A stretch of DNA of 64,000 nt from assembly GCA_012523405.1 (NCBI GenBank), contig JAAYIN010000051.1, positions 1 to 64,000 of the forward strand, read 5' to 3'. The notes beneath the pieces were generated by a model. It ran no database searches. It was not told the DNA's origin and was given only the letters and a program-made list of their open reading frames with translations. Below are positions 8,921-17,041 of the stretch, in pieces (position 1 is the first letter of the stretch; each line of letters opens with the position of its first letter). A program made the position numbers and the translations under genes. The DNA is from Clostridiales bacterium (GTDB lineage: Bacteria > Bacillota > Clostridia > Christensenellales > Aristaeellaceae).

Positions 8921-9613
8921 TCACCCTTTCTGCTGCGAGGCATCCACCCCGCAAAAGCGCTCAACCCGCGCCTTAAACCCCGTCTTGGTCAGCAGCTTCA
9001 CAACCACGCCCACCAAAACAGCCATGATTAAAGTGCCTTCTCGAATGCCGATAATCCCATGCATAAACACAAGTGAAATCAGCGCCGAGAGCACCACAGA
9101 CGTGATATCAAACCATAGTTTCACCGTAGCAAATTCCTGATTCCAGCGTTCGCAAATCGCCAATATCAATCCCTCAGGCGCTTGCGGAACGATATGCGCA
9201 GACACATACAGCGTCGTTCCCAGCGCAATCAAAACCGTACTTATCAATATGCTTAGAAGCTGCAGCAGATAATGATCGACCACAATCCCCGATAGCAGCG
9301 CCTTTGTCCAATTGACAAAATAACCAAATAGCACAGCGCAAGCAAATTGAAGTAAATCAAAGCTTTTGAAGGACTTTCCTTTGATAGCTATTTCAATCAA
9401 TATATAAACGGCGAACACACCCATTGTCACATAGCCCATCTCAACCATCGAGATTTGACTGATCACAAAAGCCATTACATTGAGCGGGGAAATACCAAGT
9501 CCTGAAATCGTAGAAATCGAAACCCCGAATGCCAGCGACAATAAGCCCGCCATATACACAAGGAGCCGCCTTCCCCAAAAATGCTTTGCTTCATTGTTTA
9601 TTTCTTGATCCAT
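8921..9613 (-). CDS. YczE/YitT-like multi-pass membrane protein
   Basis: This 230-residue protein has about five hydrophobic segments and the N-terminal pattern GVSISTISGLGISPLN seen in the YczE family of integral membrane proteins. The family has no firmly assigned biochemical role. It lies 14 nt downstream of the ABC ATPase gene and 4 nt upstream of the hydrolase gene, so it is part of the transporter operon. It is not a component that sugar ABC importers normally need. Confidence 0.75.
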   Translation of the reverse strand: MDQEINNEAKHFWGRRLLVYMAGLLSLAFGVSISTISGLGISPLNVMAFVISQISMVEMGYVTMGVFAVYILIEIAIKGKSFKSFDLLQFACAVLFGYFVNWTKALLSGIVVDHYLLQLLSILISTVLIALGTTLYVSAHIVPQAPEGLILAICERWNQEFATVKLWFDITSVVLSALISLVFMHGIIGIREGTLIMAVLVGVVVKLLTKTGFKARVERFCGVDASQQKG

Positions 9614-9627
9614 ATTAACCGCCTATT

Positions 9628-11145
9628 TTATTCTGCATTGATTGCCGCGCGCATGAAATTCTCCTGCGTCATCTGGTCTCCTTCAAACTCGCCTGTGATT
9701 TTACCCTCGCTCAGCACGATACATCTGTCGCTCATTGCAAGGAGCTCAATCGCATCGGAGGTCACCATAACGATGCCAACCCCTTGCTGCGTCAGTTCGC
9801 TAAGGATTTTATAAATCTCAGCCTTCGCCTGCACATCAATGCCCTTGGTCGGTTCGTCAACAAAGAGGATTTTCGCATCCTCCAGCAGCCATTTTCCCAA
9901 AACCACTTTTTGCTGATTGCCGCCCGATAGATTGGTAATTCGAGTATCCAGTGAAGGTGCCTTGATACGCAAACGCTCAAACATGCTGCTCGCAATCTTT
10001 CGTTCCGCAGCTTTTTGAATAATCGGTCCTTTTGGCAGCTTGTCCAGAATGCAAAGGGTCAAATTATTGCAGATGGAGAAATTGGGGATAAATCCCGTCA
10101 GGCGGCGCTCTTCAGTGACAAAGCCGATGCCGCATTTCTTTGCTTGACGCGGGCTTGAGATATGAACCTCTTTGCCCTCTACAAAAACCTTTTTCTTCAC
10201 GCCCGCATTATACTGTCCGAAAATACCCGCCAATGCTTCGCTGCGCCCCGCACCGACCAGACCGCCAATGCCCAGTATTTCGCCTTTCTTCAACGAAAAG
10301 CTGATGTCCTGAACAATGTATCGATCCTTGACGCTTGGATGAGGCACAGATAGATGTTCCACACGGAAGACCTCATCGCCGATGACCGCCTCTTCTTTGG
10401 GGTATTGGTTTTCAAGCTTACGTCCCACCATACGCTCAATGAGCTGATCTGACGTGATATCGCTTGCCCGATCCACAGATACAAACATGCCGTCACGCAT
10501 CACCGTAATTCGGTCTGCGATCTGGAAAACCTCTTCCAGCTTATGCGAGATAAAGATGACAGCCGTCCCGCCTGCTTTGAGCTTCGCAATTTCTTGGAAT
10601 AGGATGTCTGTTTCGCTGTCCGTAAGCGAGCTTGTCGGCTCATCCAGCACAATGACCCGCGGCTTTTGCACGACTGCCCGCATGATGGATAGAAGCTGCA
10701 ACTGACCGCTGTTGAGCAAGCCCGCAGGTTGCTTTGGTGAAGCTGAAATATGCAGGTTGTCCAGTATCTGCTGGGTTGCGGTGTAGAGTTCTTTCCAGTT
10801 CACCATTTGCCCCTTGCCGGGCAGATGGCTTAGAAATAGATTCTCCGCAACGCTCGCCGTGAGCACCATATTCAGTTCTTGATAGACCATTTCAATGCCG
10901 CATGCGCTTCCGTCACGCACGCTTGTAAAGCTCACCTTTTTACCATCGAAATAGACATCGCCATCGTATTCAGTATGGGGATAGCTGCCGCTTAAAATGC
11001 GCATCAAGGTAGACTTACCTGCGCCGTTTTCACCGCATATCGCCATGATTTCGCCCTGATTAACCTCCAAGGAGATATCATTGAGCGCAATTACACCAGG
11101 GAATCGCTTGGTTACGTGCTTGACTTCCAGAATCACTTCACTCAT
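9628..11145 (-). CDS. Sugar ABC transporter ATPase, two fused ABC domains (RbsA/MglA/XylG type)
   Basis: The 505-residue protein carries two tandem ATPase domains, as in importers of ribose, galactose, xylose or nucleosides. The first has Walker A GENGAGKST and Walker B VIVLDEPTSS. The second has a degenerate Walker A region (GLVGAGRSE), signature LSGGNQQK and Walker B ILFVDEPTKGID, as is usual in this group. The first signature reads LNSGQ instead of LSGGQ. The ATG at 11145 is preceded by AGGAGGTGAGG. It works with the permease 22 nt upstream and the binding protein before that. Confidence 0.93.
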   Translation of the reverse strand: MSEVILEVKHVTKRFPGVIALNDISLEVNQGEIMAICGENGAGKSTLMRILSGSYPHTEYDGDVYFDGKKVSFTSVRDGSACGIEMVYQELNMVLTASVAENLFLSHLPGKGQMVNWKELYTATQQILDNLHISASPKQPAGLLNSGQLQLLSIMRAVVQKPRVIVLDEPTSSLTDSETDILFQEIAKLKAGGTAVIFISHKLEEVFQIADRITVMRDGMFVSVDRASDITSDQLIERMVGRKLENQYPKEEAVIGDEVFRVEHLSVPHPSVKDRYIVQDISFSLKKGEILGIGGLVGAGRSEALAGIFGQYNAGVKKKVFVEGKEVHISSPRQAKKCGIGFVTEERRLTGFIPNFSICNNLTLCILDKLPKGPIIQKAAERKIASSMFERLRIKAPSLDTRITNLSGGNQQKVVLGKWLLEDAKILFVDEPTKGIDVQAKAEIYKILSELTQQGVGIVMVTSDAIELLAMSDRCIVLSEGKITGEFEGDQMTQENFMRAAINAE

Positions 11146-11167
11146 TTTCCTCACCTCCTCATATTGC

Positions 11168-12151
11168 TTAGGAATTGAGCATCTTCTGACGATACCTGTC
11201 AATGAAAAGAGCGGTAATCAAAATAATGCCGAAAATGAGGCTTTGCCAATAAGCAGAAACGCCGATCATGATCAATGCATTGGTGATCGCCGCCAAAAGG
11301 ATGCAGCCAATGGCAGAACCCACGATGGTACCGCTGCCGCCAAACATGCTTGTACCGCCCACGATAACCGCGGCGATGATGGTAAGCTCCGTGCCATTGC
11401 CAATGGAGGTTTGTACCGTGCCCAACCGAGCGCCGTACAATATGCCAACAAAGGTCGCAACCATCGAGGTGATCATGTATACGGAAATCTGAGTCTTATC
11501 TACATTGATGCCGGCTAGATAAGCTGCATCTCGGTTGCCGCCAACCGCAAGCACCTTACGCCCGACTTTCGTCTTTGACAATATGATATATCCCGCGATG
11601 CCCATCAGCAATGCATACAGAATCGTGATGGGAACAGTGCCAAAGAAGCGATACTGCCCGATGGTTTTGAACGCATCTGGAAAGCGCGAAATGTTCACGC
11701 CGCCTGTCCATACATTGTTAACACCATTGATGACGTATTGCATCGCCAATGTCGCAATAAAGCCGGGCAAACGAAATTTCACAATCGTCAGTCCGTTGAT
11801 ATAGCCAATGGCGAGACCGCATGCAAGGGTGATCAGAATGGCGATCATGATCGGCATTCCCGCCTTAATTGCCGTACCGCAGATAACGCCGCCGATGCTG
11901 ATCGTAGCGCCAAGCGATAAGTCGATTCCGCCGCCTGCCATCAAGAAAGTGATCGGTACTGCTAATATAAAGGAAAAGGAGGCCGTTCGAAGCACATCAA
12001 ATATATTGTTGACCCTAAAGAAGGTAGGGTTGATAAACAAAACCACCAGCAATAGGAGCACCAGCGGTATGGCTGCCCCTGCCTCATTCCGGGAGAAAAC
12101 CGCAAAGAAAACGGAGTTCTTTTGTTTCGCTACAGTCTCTTTTTTCATCAT
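11168..12151 (-). CDS. Sugar ABC transporter permease (RbsC-like)
   Basis: This 327-residue hydrophobic protein has about eight to ten membrane segments and the BPD_transp_2 pattern, including IDLSLGATISIGGVICG and AAVIVGGTSMFGGSGTIVG. It would form the homodimeric channel of the simple-sugar importer. It sits between the binding protein and ATPase genes in the same operon. Confidence 0.92.
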   Translation of the reverse strand: MMKKETVAKQKNSVFFAVFSRNEAGAAIPLVLLLLVVLFINPTFFRVNNIFDVLRTASFSFILAVPITFLMAGGGIDLSLGATISIGGVICGTAIKAGMPIMIAILITLACGLAIGYINGLTIVKFRLPGFIATLAMQYVINGVNNVWTGGVNISRFPDAFKTIGQYRFFGTVPITILYALLMGIAGYIILSKTKVGRKVLAVGGNRDAAYLAGINVDKTQISVYMITSMVATFVGILYGARLGTVQTSIGNGTELTIIAAVIVGGTSMFGGSGTIVGSAIGCILLAAITNALIMIGVSAYWQSLIFGIILITALFIDRYRQKMLNS

Positions 12152-12248
12152 TACTATTCCTTATCATCAATTTTGTGTACAGGCAGCGTCCAAAAACGCC
12201 GCCTGTACACAATTGGAGTCATTCAAAAATGTAAACGCTTAAAGCCTA

Positions 12249-13226
12249 TCAGGTCATGTCAATCCCGTATTGCTCTGCATATGCATCAACATCTTCAGGA
12301 TAGATAATTCTTGCAGGGATGGACTGTGAGTACTCGTACTCTACGCCATTGACCAAAATGTCATAAACGATCTGGACTGCCTGATAGCCGATATCATACC
12401 ACTGTGCAGATACGGTGCAAGCGAGTGCGCCGTCCTTTACAGCATGCAGAACTTCTGCTGTATCATCAAAGCCAATGATGGTGAATTCATCTGCAATGCC
12501 ATAGTCGGATGTGAATGCAACAGAGCCTGTGACAGCTTCGCTGGCAACGGTGATCATGCAGTTCAGTTCAGGATGTGCTAGGTAGGTAGCGGACAGTTTG
12601 TCAGCTGCGTCAGCAGAAGAGGAGCAATCCTCGCGAGCTACAATCGTTGCCTCGGGAGCAATTTCAGCCAACTTCTCTTCAAAAGGACTGATCTGTCCCA
12701 GCTGACCAAAGCTGGTCACATCGGTCATCATTTCAACTACATTGATCTCTTTGCCTTCCATGGCTGTTACCAGTGCCTCTGCAATGCTGTGACCTAGATT
12801 TGCATCATCTGCACCAACGCGCAGGTCTGCATCGTCTGTGGGCTTTGCAAGTGCAACAACGTAGATGCCCATTTCGCGTGCACGCTGCAAAACATCTGCG
12901 AACAATTCGCTGTCTTGTGCAAACACCATGATAACGTCTGCGCCTGCATTGATAGCAGCTTCGCAAAGCTCTACGTTCTCAATGCCAGCAATGTTTGTTG
13001 CGGATACAGGTGCTGTAAACTGACCGTCCCAGCCCTTTTCTTCGCAGGCTTTCAAGAATCCTTCGCCCAAACGTCCCCAAGAATCGCCCGCATTAGGCGC
13101 AACGACGAATACCTTCATCGGTTTTGCTGTTTCTGCCAATGCAACCGAGCCGCAGAGTGTTACCAGCATCATGATTGCCAACATAAGACCCATACATTTC
13201 TTCAAGTTGCCGATTGTGTTCTTCAT
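12249..13226 (-). CDS. Sugar-type periplasmic binding protein (Peripla_BP_4 family)
   Basis: The 325-residue protein has a signal peptide ending near SVALA-ETA and a mature domain of the ribose-binding type (MKVFVVAPNAGDSWGRLGEG, then GADVIMVFAQDSE and IIGFDDTAEVLHAVKDG). It captures the ligand outside the cell for the permease. The ATG at 13226 has GGAGG eight bases upstream and is preferred over the ATG at 13247. The VTLCGS segment is not a good lipobox, so anchoring by a lipid is uncertain. The ligand cannot be read from the sequence. Confidence 0.9.
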   Translation of the reverse strand: MKNTIGNLKKCMGLMLAIMMLVTLCGSVALAETAKPMKVFVVAPNAGDSWGRLGEGFLKACEEKGWDGQFTAPVSATNIAGIENVELCEAAINAGADVIMVFAQDSELFADVLQRAREMGIYVVALAKPTDDADLRVGADDANLGHSIAEALVTAMEGKEINVVEMMTDVTSFGQLGQISPFEEKLAEIAPEATIVAREDCSSSADAADKLSATYLAHPELNCMITVASEAVTGSVAFTSDYGIADEFTIIGFDDTAEVLHAVKDGALACTVSAQWYDIGYQAVQIVYDILVNGVEYEYSQSIPARIIYPEDVDAYAEQYGIDMT

Positions 13227-13255
13227 ACAATTGTCCTCCATTTTCATTTTTCAAT

Positions 13256-13277
13256 GATATCTAATTGGTATCCTTTT
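13256..13277. promoter_or_regulatory. Candidate GntR operator, site A
   Basis: GATATCTAATTGGTATCCTT is an imperfect palindrome (arms ATAyC...GrTAT). A near copy, site B, is found 205 bp away, on the other side of the divergent intergenic region. Site A lies about 20-40 nt downstream of the predicted ABC-operon start point. Confidence 0.5.
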
Positions 13278-13303
13278 CTCGATATCATTTTAATACTAGG
13301 TGC

Positions 13304-13332
13304 ATTATACGACACATCTCGCAAACATGCAA
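13304..13332 (-). promoter_or_regulatory. Promoter of the sugar-ABC operon
   Basis: On the minus strand TTGCAT (13327-13332) and TATAAT (13304-13309) are separated by 17 nt. Transcription would start near 13297. The matching operator candidate at 13256-13277 then lies in the early transcribed region, a good place for repression. Confidence 0.75.
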
Positions 13333-13461
13333 TAGGGATTCTAAATTTATTTACATATAATTTTAGGGATTTACTTGTTCTATCTCATGTTAATTTTTGC
13401 CACTTTGTTCATTTTTGCGAATTTTTATCAATATATAGGGTTTCGTTTTTCAAAAAATAAT

Positions 13462-13483
13462 TATATCTAAATTGTATCTTTTT
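13462..13483. promoter_or_regulatory. Candidate GntR operator, site B
   Basis: TATATCTAAATTGTATCTTT matches site A with one shifted base and the same trailing TTTT. It lies 10 bp upstream of the -35 of the regulator gene promoter, which would allow autoregulation. The rest of the intergenic region 13227-13564 is AT-rich and holds no gene. Confidence 0.45.
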
Positions 13484-13493
13484 ATAAAAATGA

Positions 13494-13522
13494 TTGCCAT
13501 ACGTTTAAAAACAGGGTATAAT
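13494..13522 (+). promoter_or_regulatory. Promoter of the GntR regulator gene
   Basis: TTGCCA (13494-13499) and TATAAT (13517-13522) are spaced by 17 nt. A start near 13529 leaves a leader of about 35 nt before the ATG at 13565. Confidence 0.8.
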
Positions 13523-13564
13523 ACATTATAGCTCATATTATCACGTACAAGGATGGTCACGAAT

Positions 13565-14293
13565 ATGAATAATGCGCCAAAATATATCTCACTCGCTCAT
13601 CAAATCAAAGAGGACATTCTTTCAGGGAAATACATCGCAGGTTCGTATCTTCCGCCCGAAGCAAAGCTTGAAGAACTGTACTCCGCAAGCCGTACTACAG
13701 TGCGCCGCGCTGTGGAAATCCTCAAAAAAGAACATTTGGTCGAGGCTCATCAAGGACGCGGTACACAGGTGCTGTATTCCGAGAATCAGCCAACTGATTT
13801 TAGGAAAGTTCGCGATGTACGGCAGGTGTTCAGCAAGTTCATGATCGACGGCGTTTGCGAGACCAGCACACCGGGGAGCATTGTAGATCAGGTCATGGCC
13901 TCCCCTGTCATCGCGCATGCGCTCCATATCCCAACAGGCTCCCCCGTCTATCGTTTGCAGCATATCGAATCTGTGAACTCGATCCCCTTCGCCTATATGA
14001 CCAACTATATCATTGCAGATCTCGTTCCCAATTTGGATGAATTCAGCGGCAGCATCATCAATATTTACGAATTTCTAAACGATCGCTACGGCATTCGCTA
14101 CCTTTCAAGCGAGGAAACGATCTGCGCCGTTACCTGCGGTTTTCTAGAGTCAAAGCTCCTCAATGTGGAAGCAGGCTCACCCCTCACCATGTTCCAGCGC
14201 GTAGCTCAATGCGAAAGCGGGGTTTTCGAATACGCGGAAACCATCATACGCTCCGATCTGTTCCGCATCGTGCTTAAAATGGGTCAGGAGTAA
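13565..14293 (+). CDS. GntR-family regulator with UTRA ligand domain (HutC type)
   Basis: The protein (242 residues from the ATG at 13565; an ATG at 13553 is an alternative with poorer ribosome-site spacing) has an N-terminal winged helix with the typical GntR sequence PPEAKLEELYSASRTTVRRA and GRGTQV. A UTRA effector domain follows from about residue 90 to the end. Such proteins are usually repressors released by a metabolite. The gene is divergent from the sugar-ABC operon and paired operator-like sites lie between them, so it likely controls that operon and itself. Confidence 0.9.
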   Translation: MNNAPKYISLAHQIKEDILSGKYIAGSYLPPEAKLEELYSASRTTVRRAVEILKKEHLVEAHQGRGTQVLYSENQPTDFRKVRDVRQVFSKFMIDGVCETSTPGSIVDQVMASPVIAHALHIPTGSPVYRLQHIESVNSIPFAYMTNYIIADLVPNLDEFSGSIINIYEFLNDRYGIRYLSSEETICAVTCGFLESKLLNVEAGSPLTMFQRVAQCESGVFEYAETIIRSDLFRIVLKMGQE

Positions 14294-14310
14294 TCGACCG
14301 CAACAAAACA

Positions 14311-14350
14311 AGAAATCCCCTCCTCTGCGCTGGCAGAGGAGGGGATTTCT
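14311..14350. terminator. Bidirectional terminator between convergent genes
   Basis: A perfect 18-bp stem (AGAAATCCCCTCCTCTGC and its complement) closes a GCTG loop. It sits 18 nt after the GntR stop and 23 nt after the end of the convergent DUF2974 gene, and can serve both. Confidence 0.9.
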
Positions 14351-14372
14351 TTCATTACGGATCAATGTCCGT

Positions 14373-15506
14373 TCATTCGTCATCTGCAGGAACCGTCTTT
14401 TCGGTTCTGCCAATTTCAGCGATGCCGGGGAGAATCATGCGCACAACTTCCGATGCACCCGTGGAAAAGAGCGAGCGGATCATCTTGCGCACCTTGCGCT
14501 TGACCTCGGGATCAATTCCGCGAATGGCTTCCAGCATCTTACTTGCACTATCCAGCCAGTCCTCCACCAAATCCGTCACAAGCTCGCTTTGCGCCGCACC
14601 AACCACATCATACAGCGTGTCCACAAGCAGCTTGCGCTCATCCATCTTGATCCCGCCAAGCCACGCATGGAGCGCTTCATCGGTGATCTTACCGCTCATG
14701 TCCAGATCATCAAGCGTGTCAAACTTGCCGTCTTCAATCTGCCAAGTCATTGCGTCATGCTGAAGGATGCCAAGCGCAGATGCCCTAACGACCGTGTAGA
14801 CGGGATGATAATACAGCAGCATGCCAACCACACTGCTTTGGGGAATATAACTTTCAATTCGGTCTGTGACTCGATGATATCCATCGCTGCCCAGCGTCTC
14901 CTCGTCAAGCCCCGGACCGTCAAAGCTGTATACTTGGGCGATCTGCTCCTGCACATCCACAGATACAGTCGCGCTTGCATATACCGCGAGATTGCCGCCT
15001 TTGCTATGCCCGCCAAGCATCAACTGGTGACCGCTCATTGCCGCCCGCTCCACATAGCGCACCGCCTCAAGCTGAGCAGGCACGATCATAAAGGACAGGT
15101 TCAGGTCCTCTTTCCAGCCCGCAATGGTTAAGTCCGTACCGCGAAAGCTGATATGGCTGGTGCCGTTTAGCAGATCAAATGTAGCGGCGCAAAACTGCAT
15201 CTCACGCTGTGCGTCGATTTGATTGACATAATCCCCAACGATCCACTGTGCATAGCGCGAAAGACCGGCGCACGCTTCGGTGAGGCGGTAGCGCTTTTTT
15301 TGAAATACGTCAAGAGTTTCGTAGTCGCAATGCTTTCGCAAGCCCGTCCACGCCTGCGCAATCGTGCAGCGCTCGCCATGATCCATCCAGCCTTCCATCG
15401 GCATGTATACAATCTGTGTTAGAATCAAGCTATCCAAAGCATCAAACGGGCGCCTCGTCAGGCTGACATTGCCAACAAGCTCCGCATGGTCCAAAATAGT
15501 AGGCAT
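14373..15506 (-). CDS. DUF2974 / Mbeg1-like alpha/beta-hydrolase protein
   Basis: The 377-residue protein carries ISFRGTD at about 119-125 and the nucleophile elbow GGHSKGGN with Ser168, as in lipase-3-like proteins and DUF2974. The substrate is unknown and no signal peptide is seen, so it is probably cytoplasmic. The start is the ATG at 15506, with GGGGG seven bases upstream; a TTG two codons before is ignored. It is a single-gene unit convergent with the GntR gene. Confidence 0.85.
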   Translation of the reverse strand: MPTILDHAELVGNVSLTRRPFDALDSLILTQIVYMPMEGWMDHGERCTIAQAWTGLRKHCDYETLDVFQKKRYRLTEACAGLSRYAQWIVGDYVNQIDAQREMQFCAATFDLLNGTSHISFRGTDLTIAGWKEDLNLSFMIVPAQLEAVRYVERAAMSGHQLMLGGHSKGGNLAVYASATVSVDVQEQIAQVYSFDGPGLDEETLGSDGYHRVTDRIESYIPQSSVVGMLLYYHPVYTVVRASALGILQHDAMTWQIEDGKFDTLDDLDMSGKITDEALHAWLGGIKMDERKLLVDTLYDVVGAAQSELVTDLVEDWLDSASKMLEAIRGIDPEVKRKVRKMIRSLFSTGASEVVRMILPGIAEIGRTEKTVPADDE

Positions 15507-15732
15507 CGTCAATCCCCCTTTATATTCGCGGTTTGTGATTCCGTGCTAGTATACACAATTCGATAATCTCATGCAAGTATCGCTCTTGCATGGGATCAGG
15601 TGTTTTGCTATCATTCGCATATCAGCTCGGGAAATGCTGCAATTTACCTAGTATCAAGCCAATATCACATGAATAGTATGCGCACTTTACAAAGATTAAA
15701 ATTTGATGAGATTTGGTTTTTCGCCGCTAGCT

Positions 15733-15777
15733 GCCAAAAGCGCAATGCCCTCATGCTTTTGGCGGTATAAGCATTGC
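15733..15777 (+). other. Interleaved inverted repeats (pseudoknot-capable)
   Basis: In the 387-nt gap between the DUF2974 and glycosyltransferase genes, GCCAAAAGC (15733-15741) pairs with GCTTTTGGC (15755-15763), and GCAATGC (15742-15748) pairs with GCATTGC (15771-15777). The order A-B-A'-B' permits an H-type pseudoknot on either strand. It is upstream of the predicted promoter at 15837, so its transcript, if any, is unknown. The rest of the gap shows nothing else. Confidence 0.4.
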
Positions 15778-15836
15778 AAATAAAGAGATTGTGAATATTA
15801 AGGTTTGGTAATTTGCTATACATTCACTTTTCCAAA

Positions 15837-15845
15837 TGCTATAAT
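15837..15845 (+). promoter_or_regulatory. Extended -10 promoter of the glycosyltransferase operon
   Basis: TGCTATAAT fits an extended -10 element. A start near 15852 lies downstream of the ATGs at 15813 and 15849 and upstream of the GTG at 15894, which supports the GTG as the true start. Confidence 0.6.
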
Positions 15846-15893
15846 GTGATGATTCCATCCTACTTATGGTTATCATCTGAGAGGAGTTTTGAC

Positions 15894-17030
15894 GTGGTTA
15901 TCGGACAATTTTGCGAAACCTATCCCCCTGCACGTGATGGTGTAGGCCGCGTCATGCTCGCATACTGCCAGACCTTGGATCAAATGGGGCACGAGTGTTT
16001 TTATATCGCGCCCCAGGATAGTGCTCGCAGCGAAACCGACGGCTGTAGCACTCTGCTTTATCCAGGCATTGGCATACCGGGCGAGCCGTATCGCGTTGGC
16101 TTCCCCGAAATGAGCAGGACGTTTACAAAGCAAATCTATCACAAGAACTTTGACATCGTGCATGTACATAGCCCATTTCTAGCGGCTCGCACAGCAAGAA
16201 GAATAGCGCGCAAGCAGAATATCCCGCTAGTCGCTACATTCCACAGCAAATACTACGACGATTTTTATCGAGCCACACATTCCAAAACATTGTCCAATTT
16301 GGGCATTCGTTATATCCTTTCCCTCTATCGGTCATGCGATGAGGTGTGGGCTGTGAACGAGAAAACGGCGCAGGTGCTGCGTGGTTATGGCTATGACGGC
16401 GAGATTGTCATCATGCCAAACGGAACAAATGTAAGGGATGTAAGCGCTGCTGAATACGAGGCCTCCCTATCACCATATCCGCTCAAAAACGATCTGCCCA
16501 CCCTTATCTTCGTTGGCCAGATGGATATTAAGAAAAATACCGAAAGCATCATTCGCGCATGCGCACTCCTCAAGGAGCAGGGCGTGCAGTTTCAGATGCT
16601 GATGGTGGGCGACGGACAGGACGTACAGTTCCTCAAGAAGCTGTCAAAAGAGCTTGGCATTCATGAGCAAATACTCTTCACAGGCTTTATTTCTGATCAT
16701 GCCGCCATGCTCTCCCTGTACAAGCGATCCGATTTACTCGTCTTCCCCTCCATCTATGATAATGCGCCGATGGTGGTACGAGAAGCTGCTTCTATGGGCA
16801 CTCCAGCACTATTAGTGGAGAACACATGCTCTGCAGAGGGTGTTATTGACGGCGAAAATGGTTTTCTATGCCAAAACTCCGTGCAAAGCATCGCAGACGG
16901 AATCCAAAACGCACTCTCCCATACCGCACAGGTAGGTGCAAATGCAAAGCTGACCATTCCCATTCCATGGGAAAAGCTAATGGCTGATGTTCTCAGCCGT
17001 TACGAGCAGTTAATTGCCAAAAGGAAATAA
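15894..17030 (+). CDS. GT4-family glycosyltransferase
   Basis: The 378-residue protein has the GT-B fold features of family GT4: an N-terminal PARDGVGRVMLAY loop, HVHSPF, PNGTNV, then FVGQMDIKKN and the EX7E region VREAASMGTPALLVE. It transfers a sugar from a nucleotide donor, likely to a lipid, at the inner membrane face. I choose the GTG start, which follows GAGAGGAG by six to seven bases and gives VVIGQFCETYPP. The next gene, 11 nt downstream, encodes a flippase-like membrane protein, so the pair may build an envelope glycolipid. Confidence 0.85.
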   Translation: MVIGQFCETYPPARDGVGRVMLAYCQTLDQMGHECFYIAPQDSARSETDGCSTLLYPGIGIPGEPYRVGFPEMSRTFTKQIYHKNFDIVHVHSPFLAARTARRIARKQNIPLVATFHSKYYDDFYRATHSKTLSNLGIRYILSLYRSCDEVWAVNEKTAQVLRGYGYDGEIVIMPNGTNVRDVSAAEYEASLSPYPLKNDLPTLIFVGQMDIKKNTESIIRACALLKEQGVQFQMLMVGDGQDVQFLKKLSKELGIHEQILFTGFISDHAAMLSLYKRSDLLVFPSIYDNAPMVVREAASMGTPALLVENTCSAEGVIDGENGFLCQNSVQSIADGIQNALSHTAQVGANAKLTIPIPWEKLMADVLSRYEQLIAKRK

Positions 17031-17041
17031 AGGAGCTTTTC

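Noticed and set aside
12249-13226. Lipoprotein anchoring of the sugar-binding protein
   Set aside because: The VTLCGS segment lacks a small residue just before the Cys, and an AxA cleavage site follows; a plain signal peptide fits better.
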